NCBI GenBank assembly: GCA_034431765.1
Contig: DAOUDD010000095.1
Span: 1 to 64,000 of the forward strand
From: DASYAN01 sp034431765
GTDB taxonomy: Bacteria > Chloroflexota > Ktedonobacteria > Ktedonobacterales > Ktedonobacteraceae
Length of the DNA stretch: 64,000 bases
Direction: 5' to 3'
A model generated the notes under the pieces. The model ran no database searches, had not been told where the DNA came from, and saw nothing but the letters and a program-made list of their open reading frames with translations. Below are positions 26,572 to 35,000 of this stretch, one piece after another; position 1 is the first letter of the stretch; the number at the start of each line of letters is the position of its first letter. Both the position numbers and the translations under genes were made by a program.

Positions 26572-26860
26572 CTTCCTTCTTCCTCTTTCCCTCACCTGCA
26601 CCCCCAGGGCAGTATACCACCACTCCCAAGACTCATCAAATCGCCCCTACACGGTCCATGCACGTAGACCGCACTGGCGTATTCTCCGATCGTTGGATGA
26701 CACCCAACCTCATAGAGCACCAGCGTGCCTGCTAGATGTGGAACGCCAAGAAGCTGCTTGGCTCCTGGCACTGTCAGTCGTCCTCGTTTCCGATGCATAG
26801 CACGTCCTCTCCTTTCCTTCTTGTTGCTGGGGCACTCCTGCTGCCAGTGCGCCCCTCATC

Positions 26861-27886
26861 TTAATCTCTCGCACCTGTCCCGTCAGGGTCGTGTATCCCA
26901 ACCTGTGGACAGATCAATACGCCGCCGCTGCAGATAGAATCGCGTAGCACGTTGTGTACTATGTGTTCAACATCGCCAGAGATGCGTATGAGTTGGCTCT
27001 TCGCCCAGTCCTCATCCCAGGCGTTGCGCTCTTGCAAATACTGCTGACAGCGTAGCAGTGGATCAGAAGCATTTGTAAGAGCAGAGGAAGGATTCTGCCT
27101 GTTTGGAACTGCCGAGGAAGGAGGCGAAACGTGATTGGGAATGCGAACTGTGCACATTTCTAGTATCATTGGACCAGATCCAGAGCGTACAGAAGATAGA
27201 GCACGCCTCATCGCTGTATAGACAGCAATAATATCTGTTCCGTCAATTTGTTGAACAGGAAGAGAAGGGGGGAGATCAACGTGAGCAAAGCAAGAGGCGG
27301 GAGGTGGAAGAGTAGTACAATCGTGTTCACAGATAAAAATGATGGGCAGATTGTGTAGCGCGGCAAAGCGTGGACCCTCTAGAAAATCTGGCTCAGTCAG
27401 CGCATCGTTGCTACAGTATGTCACAGTCACGACGGAAGCTTTACGTAGCTTTGAGGCAAAGGCAATCCCGGCCGCATGCAGGAGTTGGGTAGCGACCGGT
27501 GCCGAGCCAGTTACTGTGTTGTGCTTCTGATACCCCCAGTGGTGCAACAGAGCGGGCTGACCATGCACTGCTGTAGAAGAGGACGAAGGGTGCACGTTCT
27601 TCGTGAGAGAAGAGGAAGAGAGGCAGGAACGAAACACCTCATATGGCGTCATGCCAATAGTTAGGACGACGCCCAGATCGCGGTAGCAAGGTAGCGTGAA
27701 GTCAGTGCCTACTTCAATACATGACGCGCTACCCACCTGTGCCGCCTCGTGCCCACGACAATCTATCACAAAGTCTACATACCCCTGAGTATGTAACTGA
27801 CAGATGGCGTCATTCACGCAGCGTGTTAGAAGCATACGTGTGTACAAATCGCGTATGAGTGTTGTCGAAAGCTCTGCGCTCGTCAT
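26861..27886 (-). CDS. degenerate 2-oxoacid dehydrogenase E1-alpha-like protein, probable pseudoenzyme
   Basis: 341 residues, full length for E1-alpha. It keeps the fold landmarks: LYTRMLLTRCVNDAICQLHTQG, GHEAAQVGSASCIE, CYRDLGVVLTIGMTPYEV and PIIFICEHD. The thiamine diphosphate/Mg motif GDG(x)nNN is lost: the normal GDG is SND in TYCSNDALTEPDF and the downstream NN pair is HD. It therefore probably cannot bind the cofactor. It is divergently paired with an intact fused E1 (28174-30270), with a 287-bp shared promoter region. It may be a regulatory partner or a decaying paralogue; the frame is still open over 1 kb, which argues for some selection. Confidence 0.65.
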   Translation of the reverse strand: MTSAELSTTLIRDLYTRMLLTRCVNDAICQLHTQGYVDFVIDCRGHEAAQVGSASCIEVGTDFTLPCYRDLGVVLTIGMTPYEVFRSCLSSSSLTKNVHPSSSSTAVHGQPALLHHWGYQKHNTVTGSAPVATQLLHAAGIAFASKLRKASVVTVTYCSNDALTEPDFLEGPRFAALHNLPIIFICEHDCTTLPPPASCFAHVDLPPSLPVQQIDGTDIIAVYTAMRRALSSVRSGSGPMILEMCTVRIPNHVSPPSSAVPNRQNPSSALTNASDPLLRCQQYLQERNAWDEDWAKSQLIRISGDVEHIVHNVLRDSICSGGVLICPQVGIHDPDGTGARD

Positions 27887-28065
27887 TACTTGCGTATTTC
27901 AGAAAGAGATGTTCTTCATACAGAAAGAACAGCGAATAGAGAGTTGGGTAGGAAACAGAGCCTTGCAAGAAGGCTCGCATCATTATAGTGCTCTATCTCG
28001 GCTATTGTCTAGAGCTATGAAGACGTGGCTAGCAATAGGATGGACAGGGGAAAAGTAGAGATAGG

Positions 28066-28094
28066 ATTGCTTTTCGCGTTCAGCAATTCTATAA
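28066..28094 (+). promoter_or_regulatory. promoter candidate for the fused E1 gene
   Basis: TTGCTT at 28066-28071, a 17-bp spacer, and a perfect TATAAT at 28089-28094. The start codon is 80 bases downstream, with GGAGG 10 bases before it. Confidence 0.5.
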
Positions 28095-28173
28095 TGTGTG
28101 GCATGTGGTATATTGGAGGAGCAAAGATGGTGCCTACGATGTCAACGCAGACGATAATGGAGGCAAAAATTAA

Positions 28174-30270
28174 ATGAGTGTGAATATTCGAGCTGAAGAA
28201 ACGGGATCTCTAGCAATGTCGCTGGACCCGATAAAGTTGTATCGTACCATGTTGACCGCACGTGTGATCAATGACATTCTGAAGACACGCAAGACACAGG
28301 GACGTTTCCCATTTTATATTGGATGTGCTGGTCACGAAGTGATGGCGGCAGTCGTTGCAGCTCTCAATGACGAGGATTGGCTCGCGTTATATTATCGTGA
28401 TCTAGCCGCGTGGTTACAGAGAACCGGCGATATCTATGGCCCTTTGCGCGAGGCTTATTCGCGCACAACGGGACCAATGACTGCTGGGCGCAATATGCCA
28501 TCGCACTACTCAAGTAAAAAAAATCGTATCTTACCCAGCTTTAGCGAGGTTGCAGGACTCTGTCCCTTTGCAGGCGGCGTGGGCTTCTCTTTGAAACAAC
28601 AGCAGAAAAGTGAACTGATCCTTTGTTCAACAGGAGATGGTGGGGCAGCAACCAATGACTTTCATGTGCTCTGTCGCCAAGCGGCAATCTATAAATTGCC
28701 GATTTTGATTGTGGTTGAAGACAATAATTGGGCCATTACGACGAGTGGCGGCATTCAATGGGCCGGTTCTCTTGCTGAGATTGCGCGTGCCAGTACGATC
28801 ATGGCGGAAGAGGTGGATGGCTCGGATGTCATGGCAACCTTTGATGTTGCAACACGGCTGGTAAAGCATATTCGCTCAGGGGAAGGACCGGCGCTTCTGC
28901 ATCTGCATCTGGGGCTGTTAGATCCGCATTCGAGCAGCACAGATATTCGCGCCTATCGCAAAAAAGACGAGATTGAATTGACGAGCGCGACCAAAGATCC
29001 AGTGAAGAATTTGGGGCGCTGGCTCGTTGAGCAGGGTCATCTGCAGGATGCTGATCTGGAAGGGATGCGCCGCGAGGTTCGCGCCGAGCTGGAGCGTATT
29101 GAGCAAGAGGTATTGCAGGAGCCTGAGCCAACGGCTAAGCGTGTCCTGCAACATGCCATCGCTGTTCCGCAATGGCAAGAAAACACACCGCGTAGCCCGA
29201 AACGGCAGATGACGATGTTGGGTGCAATCAATGATGCCCTGGTCGAACTGGCACAGCGCGATCCTAACTTCTTTGTCTTTGGGCAGGATGTCGGTAGTCC
29301 GAAGGGTGGTGTCTTTGGTGCAACAGCGGCACTGGTGACACGATTTCCCCAGCGCTCGATCAGTAGCCCATTGAATGAGCAATTGATCATTGGCATTGTC
29401 GCGGGCACGGGCATGCATAATGGCAAGGCGCGCTGCGCTGAAATTCAGTTCGTCGATTATCACCAGTCAGCCGCGCAAACGATCCGCCTGGCCGCGCGCA
29501 TCTCCTACCAATCGCACGGAGATTGGTATGTGCCGATGGTGATTCGCACAAAATCTGGCAGTGGTGGTGGTGGTCCGATTTCCAGTGGCTCGGCGGGCGG
29601 TGGAGCATACGGACACTCAAACGCAGGTGAGCAATGGTTTACCTCTATTCCGGGCATGATCACCGTCTGTCCCGCAACACCATACGACGCGAAGGGACTG
29701 CTGCTGGAGTCGGCGCGCTCACAATCCCCCGTCACATTCCTGGAACGCGGTCGCCTCTATCGCTCCGAGCCACCAAAGGATGCGAACGGGACGATTATTC
29801 CTGTGATGGCTGAATACTGGCAGGTGCCCGAAGGCTACTACACCCTGCCATTGGGTAAGGCGCGACGTATGCGTATCGGCGAGGGGCCAGTCAGCCTTGC
29901 GATTCTTGCATGGGGAACGATGGTGCTAGAGTCCTGTACGGCAGCCGCCAACGTGGTTGCGCGTGAGGGTGGGGCTATCGAAGTCGTGGACCTGCGCACG
30001 CTGGTGCCTTTTGACCAGGAAACTATCGCCTTCGCTGTGAAGGAGAGCAATCGCGTGCTCGTCGTCACAGAAGAGAGCGACTATACAGGCTTTGGACGTT
30101 ATCTGCACTCCTGGGTCGTCAAGCACTGCTTCTACGATCTCGATGCAACGCCTGAGTTCATCAGCGCCGTAGCTGCCCCCGCTGCCCCATATAATGCACC
30201 TGAAGAGACCGTCTTCTTCCCTTCGGCTCAAACCATTGAAGAGAAGATCGAGCAGTTGTTGGTGGAGTAA
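28174..30270 (+). CDS. fused alpha/beta E1 component of a branched-chain 2-oxoacid (or pyruvate) dehydrogenase
   Basis: 698 residues joining E1-alpha and E1-beta in one chain. The alpha half has GCAGHEVMAAVVAAL, the ThDP/Mg motif STGDGGAATNDFH followed by VVEDNNWAI. The beta half starts about residue 345 (RQMTMLGAINDALVELAQRDP) and has FGQDVGSPKGGVFGAT, SPLNEQLIIG and FADY-like QFVDYHQSA, with C-terminal VVDLRTLVPFD and VVTEES. Reaction: ThDP-dependent oxidative decarboxylation of a 2-oxoacid with transfer to the lipoyl group of E2. No E2 or E3 is adjacent, although disulfide reductases occur at 22.8 and 49.4 kb. A hairpin terminator follows. Confidence 0.92.
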   Translation: MSVNIRAEETGSLAMSLDPIKLYRTMLTARVINDILKTRKTQGRFPFYIGCAGHEVMAAVVAALNDEDWLALYYRDLAAWLQRTGDIYGPLREAYSRTTGPMTAGRNMPSHYSSKKNRILPSFSEVAGLCPFAGGVGFSLKQQQKSELILCSTGDGGAATNDFHVLCRQAAIYKLPILIVVEDNNWAITTSGGIQWAGSLAEIARASTIMAEEVDGSDVMATFDVATRLVKHIRSGEGPALLHLHLGLLDPHSSSTDIRAYRKKDEIELTSATKDPVKNLGRWLVEQGHLQDADLEGMRREVRAELERIEQEVLQEPEPTAKRVLQHAIAVPQWQENTPRSPKRQMTMLGAINDALVELAQRDPNFFVFGQDVGSPKGGVFGATAALVTRFPQRSISSPLNEQLIIGIVAGTGMHNGKARCAEIQFVDYHQSAAQTIRLAARISYQSHGDWYVPMVIRTKSGSGGGGPISSGSAGGGAYGHSNAGEQWFTSIPGMITVCPATPYDAKGLLLESARSQSPVTFLERGRLYRSEPPKDANGTIIPVMAEYWQVPEGYYTLPLGKARRMRIGEGPVSLAILAWGTMVLESCTAAANVVAREGGAIEVVDLRTLVPFDQETIAFAVKESNRVLVVTEESDYTGFGRYLHSWVVKHCFYDLDATPEFISAVAAPAAPYNAPEETVFFPSAQTIEEKIEQLLVE

Positions 30271-30297
30271 CTATAAATTCTTAAGGTCGATAAGATT

Positions 30298-30330
30298 AAG
30301 AGGTGTGACGATATGTTGCACCTCTTCTTT
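30298..30330 (+). terminator. terminator after the fused E1 gene
   Basis: AAGAGGTG (30298-30305) pairs with CACCTCTT (30319-30326), followed by a T-rich CTTTG. It lies 28 bases after the E1 stop and next to the convergent kinase gene end, so it may serve both. Confidence 0.65.
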
Positions 30331-30331
30331 G

Positions 30332-31300
30332 TTAAAGGTTTCCTCCTAACAATAAGGCTTGCCCTTCAAGAAACATCCGACACTCCTGTGCACTGAAGCG
30401 TGGAATACGCTCCTTGAGCCATTCATGTTCAGACTGATTGGCAAGCAGATAGACGTATGCTCCTGCTCTGCTAAGGAGGAAATATGCATCAATGAGACGA
30501 GAATATGCGGAAGGAAGTGTTTCCTGCTGTTGGTAGGCTTCCAGAAGTACAGGGCGGAGAGATGCTGGGAGACAGGGAAGGCACGTGCCCAGGTCGAATA
30601 ATGGAGACCCGAAGCCACAGAGCGAAAAATCAATAGGATAAACATTGTTGTGAGAAGTGAGTAGATTGCCGCGATGAAGGTCAGCGTGAATAAGCAGATG
30701 TGGCGCATGTATCTGTGCAAGTAGGCTGAAGACCTGTTCGAGTGTTTCCTGGATGACAGCGAAATCTTTTACCTGAATGATACCACTGAGTACTCCTTTA
30801 GTGAGCAGACTCATCTGTTGCCGATAGAAGGTCAGGTCATAGATAGGACGGGTAAAATTATCGGGAATAGACCACTGGCGAGCGTGTGTATGCAGGGCAG
30901 CAAGAAGAGTACCAAGGTGTGTAACTTGTTCAAGAGATGGCGTTGTTGGAAAAGGTTCTGCCTCAATCCAGCTTAGGAGTGAACAGGGAATAGCTCTATT
31001 CTGTTCCGAGATAGTTGTGAGCAGTTCGCCATTTTTTGTATGGACAGGATGCTGCAATGTCAGGTTTGTGTCCTGAGAGAGCGTTTCCAGCCAACGTAGT
31101 TCCGAGATAATTCCTTGCGGCTGGAAGCGCTCTCCCTCAAAGGCGGCAGTTAATGGAGCATGAATGCGCAGCAGATAACTGTTTCCTGTTTGCTTATCAT
31201 CCACACGGAACGCCATATTTTCATTGTGACGGAGGAAGGTAACATCTGGCGATGTAATCGGATAGGCTTCAAGCGCACGTTGTGCCGGGTGTTTTTGCAT
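30332..31300 (-). CDS. aminoglycoside phosphotransferase (APH)-family kinase
   Basis: 322 residues from ATG 31300, suggested by AAGGAG 12 bases upstream; a longer form from 31345 (337 residues) is possible. The catalytic loop is HLLIHADLHRGNLL (Brenner-type HxDxxxxN) near residue 205 and the metal-binding DFS (IDFSLCGFGSPLFDLG) follows. The N lobe has NMAFRV...YLLRIH with the ATP-binding Lys replaced by Arg. The family phosphorylates small molecules such as aminoglycosides, choline or homoserine; nothing here points to antibiotic resistance. Convergent with the fused E1 gene. Confidence 0.82.
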   Translation of the reverse strand: MQKHPAQRALEAYPITSPDVTFLRHNENMAFRVDDKQTGNSYLLRIHAPLTAAFEGERFQPQGIISELRWLETLSQDTNLTLQHPVHTKNGELLTTISEQNRAIPCSLLSWIEAEPFPTTPSLEQVTHLGTLLAALHTHARQWSIPDNFTRPIYDLTFYRQQMSLLTKGVLSGIIQVKDFAVIQETLEQVFSLLAQIHAPHLLIHADLHRGNLLTSHNNVYPIDFSLCGFGSPLFDLGTCLPCLPASLRPVLLEAYQQQETLPSAYSRLIDAYFLLSRAGAYVYLLANQSEHEWLKERIPRFSAQECRMFLEGQALLLGGNL

Positions 31301-31528
31301 GACAATAACAGGCTCCTTCATCAGTACTGATGAGTATTGTACCATTGAAATCCAGAAGAACTAGTGATAACATCAGTGCCTTTCAATGTGCTATGCTAAG
31401 GGCAGAAGAAGCGGGGGATGGAAGCGAAGTGGTGTCAGCAAGGAAGAGTGTGTGTCGTGCTCGGGTGAAAAATGTGTAGTCGTTCGGCTGTTGCTCTGTG
31501 AAGAGCGAACCGAGAAGGAGCGATTGCT

Positions 31529-32374
31529 ATGGAGACGGTCCATTCTGCTTTACGTCATCGGTTAGACGAGCATGGATACGTTGTTGTGCCAGGATTGCTA
31601 CCGCAGGAGAATTTGGAGGCAGTGATTGCCGATATTGAGCGGCATGCAGGAGTGGACATGACAAAGCCTGCGACGTGGTACAAGCCAGGAATCATTGCGC
31701 CAACGGGCATGATCGAGATGTACCATTATCAGTCCATGTGGAATAATCGCCAGCACCCAGCCGTTCATGCAGTCTTTGCGGATCTCTTTGGAACGGAAAA
31801 GCTCTGGGTCAGTCTGGATCGTACCAATTTGAAACCTCCGGTTGATACCCAGCATCCTGAGTATGATAATAGGGGCTTTATTCATTGGGATGTGGATATT
31901 GCGAGGTATCCGCAGATCGGTTTTGGGGTACAGGGTGTGCTGGCGCTGACCGATACTGACGAGGATATGGGTGGTTTTCAATGTGTGCCGGAGATTTATC
32001 AGGACTTGAGCACATGGCTGGCAGAGCATCCGGTGGAACAGCGAACAGCGCGTACGCCGGATATCAGTGGGTATGAGATCACAAAGGTGCCGCTACGAGC
32101 GGGAGATATAGTGATCTGGCGCAACCTGCTGCCACATGGAAATGGACATAATCGCTCGCGTTCTGCACGCCTGGCGCAATATATCAGTATGTCCCTGGCG
32201 CGGGAGGATGATGTGCAGGCACGGCAGGTGCGTATTAATTGCTGGCAGCGGAACGCTCCTCCACCCAATCCATTCTTTCCAGGTGATTCACGCAAGATCG
32301 AAGAGCGACGTGAAGAGCCAGCGAAACTAACTGGGCTGGGGCGCAAGTTGTTGGGCCTTGATGCATGGAGATAG
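31529..32374 (+). CDS. phytanoyl-CoA dioxygenase (PhyH)-family Fe(II)/2-oxoglutarate oxygenase
   Basis: 281 residues. The iron-binding facial triad can be read as HWDVD (His, Asp) near residue 113 and the distal His in LPHGNGHNRS near 205, with Arg RSARLAQY to bind 2-oxoglutarate. N-terminal LDEHGYVVVPGLLPQENLEAVIADIERH is typical of PhyH proteins. The reaction is hydroxylation of an unidentified small molecule. AAGGAG lies 8 bases before ATG 31529. A short hairpin (32389-32411, 7-bp stem) follows the stop. Confidence 0.85.
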   Translation: METVHSALRHRLDEHGYVVVPGLLPQENLEAVIADIERHAGVDMTKPATWYKPGIIAPTGMIEMYHYQSMWNNRQHPAVHAVFADLFGTEKLWVSLDRTNLKPPVDTQHPEYDNRGFIHWDVDIARYPQIGFGVQGVLALTDTDEDMGGFQCVPEIYQDLSTWLAEHPVEQRTARTPDISGYEITKVPLRAGDIVIWRNLLPHGNGHNRSRSARLAQYISMSLAREDDVQARQVRINCWQRNAPPPNPFFPGDSRKIEERREEPAKLTGLGRKLLGLDAWR

Positions 32375-32478
32375 AACAGGCTCTCTAGCTTTCTCGACGC
32401 GTTGGAGAAAGTGTGCTAGACTACGTTCTACAGTGGTAGATGAGTGTATACAAATTAAGAACGAGGAGTCCGTGAGCG

Positions 32479-33384
32479 ATGGTGAATTGTACATCCTGTG
32501 GAAGGAACGTTACCGGCAAGAAATTTTGTCCAGATTGTGGGACACGTGTCCAGGTTGCGCTACCGACGGTGCGCAGTTGTCCACAATGTTATGGTGAAGT
32601 AGGAGTAGAGGTGGCATTCTGCATGCACTGTGGTGCTGCCTTAGCTTCAACTGGACAAGCTCGTGCCACCACGCCATCTGCTCATCCTGTAACTCGTACC
32701 TGCCCAACGTGTTCTACACAGGTTGATAGTGCAATGACCTTTTGTACGCAATGTGGGCATGACATGCGAAATATGTGCGTTCCTGCCAGTCTCGCCTGTA
32801 CGAGTTGTGGTCGGCAGAATGAGGCAAGTATGCACTTCTGTGGTGGGTGTGGAGCGTCTCTTCATCGATCTGTTCCTGCAGCAGCATCGTATGGACAGGC
32901 AAATCCATATGGAGCACAAACACCTCATCCCCCTTCTCAAGGATATTCTCAGCCTTACCCACAGAACAGCTATGCTCAGTCATCGCCCTACGCACAGACG
33001 CCGTATCCAGCACAGCAGTCGTACGGACAGGCACAAGGAGGATATACACCTGAGCCGATGTTGGGGCAGCAGCCAATGGTCCTACGCTGTCCAACTTGCA
33101 TGGCGCAAGCTCAGGTTGGCGCGACGCATTGTACTAGTTGTCGGACAAGTCTGGCTGGGATAGTGCCGACACCTGCTTATGGGAATCAAGGGCAACGCGG
33201 AGGCTTCTTACAGGGCAATGGAGGTCAGTTGGCAATGGGCGCACTTGGCGGAGCCGCTGCTGTTATTGGTGGCGAGATGCTGCTGCATGGCTTGGAGCGG
33301 CGCGTGGAGGATGGTATTTCGGGTCATCATCATCGAGATGAAGGCTTGCTTGGTGGCATCGCTGATGATCTCGGCCTCTTCTAA
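32479..33384 (+). CDS. multi zinc-ribbon protein with Q/S/P/Y-rich linker
   Basis: 301 residues. Four N-terminal zinc-ribbon units of two CxxC pairs each (CTSCGRNVTGKKFCPDCG, CPQCYGEVGVEVAFCMHCG, CPTC...CTQCG, CTSCGRQNEASMHFCGGCG) span residues 4-132. A low-complexity linker rich in Gln, Ser, Pro and Tyr (residues 135-205, such as QGYSQPYPQNSYAQSSPYAQ) is prion-like. A fifth ribbon CPTCMAQAQVGATHCTSC precedes a Gly/Ala-rich hydrophobic stretch MGALGGAAAVIGGEMLL, possibly membrane-interacting. GAGGAG lies 10 bases before the ATG. No known function; likely a scaffold or a sensor of zinc or redox state. Confidence 0.8.
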   Translation: MVNCTSCGRNVTGKKFCPDCGTRVQVALPTVRSCPQCYGEVGVEVAFCMHCGAALASTGQARATTPSAHPVTRTCPTCSTQVDSAMTFCTQCGHDMRNMCVPASLACTSCGRQNEASMHFCGGCGASLHRSVPAAASYGQANPYGAQTPHPPSQGYSQPYPQNSYAQSSPYAQTPYPAQQSYGQAQGGYTPEPMLGQQPMVLRCPTCMAQAQVGATHCTSCRTSLAGIVPTPAYGNQGQRGGFLQGNGGQLAMGALGGAAAVIGGEMLLHGLERRVEDGISGHHHRDEGLLGGIADDLGLF

Positions 33385-33698
33385 CACTCCTCTTGTATTG
33401 AGAAGAGTGTAGCTAGACGGTGTAGCAGAGCTGCTGCCTCATTTGCATCCTCGTACCCAGGTGGTGCTGGATTTTCTTCCTAGTGTGCGTCTCTTCTGTT
33501 GCGGCTACGGATTAAAGCGACTATAATACAGCGGGGCAACCTGTCTCTGTCTGTAGAAAAATTTGCCCTTATCATCGTTGTATATACCGAGAGTATAACG
33601 CGTTGCTTAAGCACTCTTAAGGATTTTGATCAGGAAGTATTAAGGAGAACGCGAGTCTTTTTTCGGAAAACGAAAGAGATGCAGCGTCGAGGCTACCC
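33385..33698. other. intergenic region upstream of the M16 peptidase
   Basis: 314 bp. A short palindrome CTTAAG-CACT-CTTAAG occurs at about 33606-33621 and is the only structure I see; no gene or clear promoter is supported. Confidence 0.4.
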
Positions 33699-34976
33699 AT
33701 GGATTATGTTCGTAAAACACTACCTAATGGACTCCGTTTACTTATGACTCCCATGCCGGGCATGCGTTCTGCAAGTGTAGCCTTCTTTTTAGCAGTTGGC
33801 TCACGCTATGAGTCAGATCAGCTCGCTGGCGTATCACATTTTATTGAGCATATGCTTTTCAAGGGGTCGCGGCAGTATCCGAGTGCAAAGCTTATCTCAG
33901 AGGCGATAGAAGGGGTAGGAGGTAATTTCAACGGTAGTACTGGGAAAGAACTAACGAGTTATACTGCTCGTGTGCCTGGTGAGTATCTTTCGGTGGTGAT
34001 GGATGCACTTGGCGATATGATTCGCAATCCGCTCTTCGATATACATGAGATCGAGAAAGAGCGCAAGGTCATTATCGAAGAGTTAAGTGCGACGCAAGAT
34101 GATCCACAAGAGTGGGTCAACCTGTTAGCTGACGAGACGATGTGGCCAAATCTGCCATTGGGACGAGATGACGCAGGCTCTATTGAAACGGTATCGCGTT
34201 TGCCGCGAGAGCAGATGCTCGACTATCTACACACCTATTATCGTCCCAATACGCTCGTGATCAGTGTCGCAGGCAACATTGATCAGCAGCGAATCGAGCA
34301 CCTGGTAAACGAGAAATTTGGAGATTGGCAGTGTGCTGCCCGACCAGGCTGGAGCGAATCACTGCCACCGTTGAACGTGCCACAAGTGCGCATGATTCAG
34401 AAAGAGACAGAACAGAGCAATCTTTGTCTGACAACCCTTGGTGTCTCGTCCGAGTCTGCTGATTATTACACGCTGCTGCTGGTGAATGCGCTACTGGGAG
34501 ATGGAATGAGTTCGCGGCTATTCCAGTCAATTCGTGAAGAGCAGGGGTTGGCCTACGATATTGGCAGTTATTTTAATAGCTATTATGAGACTGGCAATCT
34601 CGTGATCAGCGCGGGTGTTGATCCTGAGCGGACAGTGCAAACGATCAACGCCATTGTCGTCGAGTTACGTCGTCTGTGTGAGAAGCCCGTTCCACATGAT
34701 GAACTGGAGCGAATAAAGGCATATGTGAGAGGGAGTATTCTGCTCAGCCTGGAAGGAACGTTGCAAGCCGCTTCCTGGCTGGGGAGCCAGGAGTGTCTCT
34801 ACAACCGGGTGCGAGACGTTGATGAAGTGATTGCGCTGCTAGATGCTGTCACCGTTGAGGATATCCAGCGTGTCGCGCAGGCCTGTTTTGTCCCCGAGTG
34901 GCGTCGTCTGGCTATCATTGGACCTGATGAGACGCGACAAGCGCCGTATTTTGAACAATTGCTCGCAGGTGCATAG
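33699..34976 (+). CDS. M16-family zinc metallopeptidase (processing-peptidase-like)
   Basis: 425 residues. Inverted zinc motif HxxEH appears as SHFIEHMLFKG near residue 46-50, with the third ligand Glu in IEKERKVIIEELSATQDDP about 75 residues later. N-terminal RKTLPNGLRLLMTPMPGMRSASVAFFLAVGSRYE is the family start. The C-terminal half is the inactive M16_C-like lobe with LFQSIREEQGLAYDIGSYF. Such proteins act like mitochondrial processing peptidase or bacterial PqqF/YmxG. Start ATG 33699 with GAGG upstream. Twenty-four bp separate it from the TPR gene, so they are co-transcribed. Confidence 0.93.
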   Translation: MDYVRKTLPNGLRLLMTPMPGMRSASVAFFLAVGSRYESDQLAGVSHFIEHMLFKGSRQYPSAKLISEAIEGVGGNFNGSTGKELTSYTARVPGEYLSVVMDALGDMIRNPLFDIHEIEKERKVIIEELSATQDDPQEWVNLLADETMWPNLPLGRDDAGSIETVSRLPREQMLDYLHTYYRPNTLVISVAGNIDQQRIEHLVNEKFGDWQCAARPGWSESLPPLNVPQVRMIQKETEQSNLCLTTLGVSSESADYYTLLLVNALLGDGMSSRLFQSIREEQGLAYDIGSYFNSYYETGNLVISAGVDPERTVQTINAIVVELRRLCEKPVPHDELERIKAYVRGSILLSLEGTLQAASWLGSQECLYNRVRDVDEVIALLDAVTVEDIQRVAQACFVPEWRRLAIIGPDETRQAPYFEQLLAGA

Positions 34977-35000
34977 AGCGGAAAGAGGAGGCCAGGTGCT

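Noticed and set aside
26592..26798. 68-codon minus-strand frame upstream of the TnpB remnant
   Set aside because: No Y1 transposase HuH motif or other family mark; probably non-coding flank of the element.
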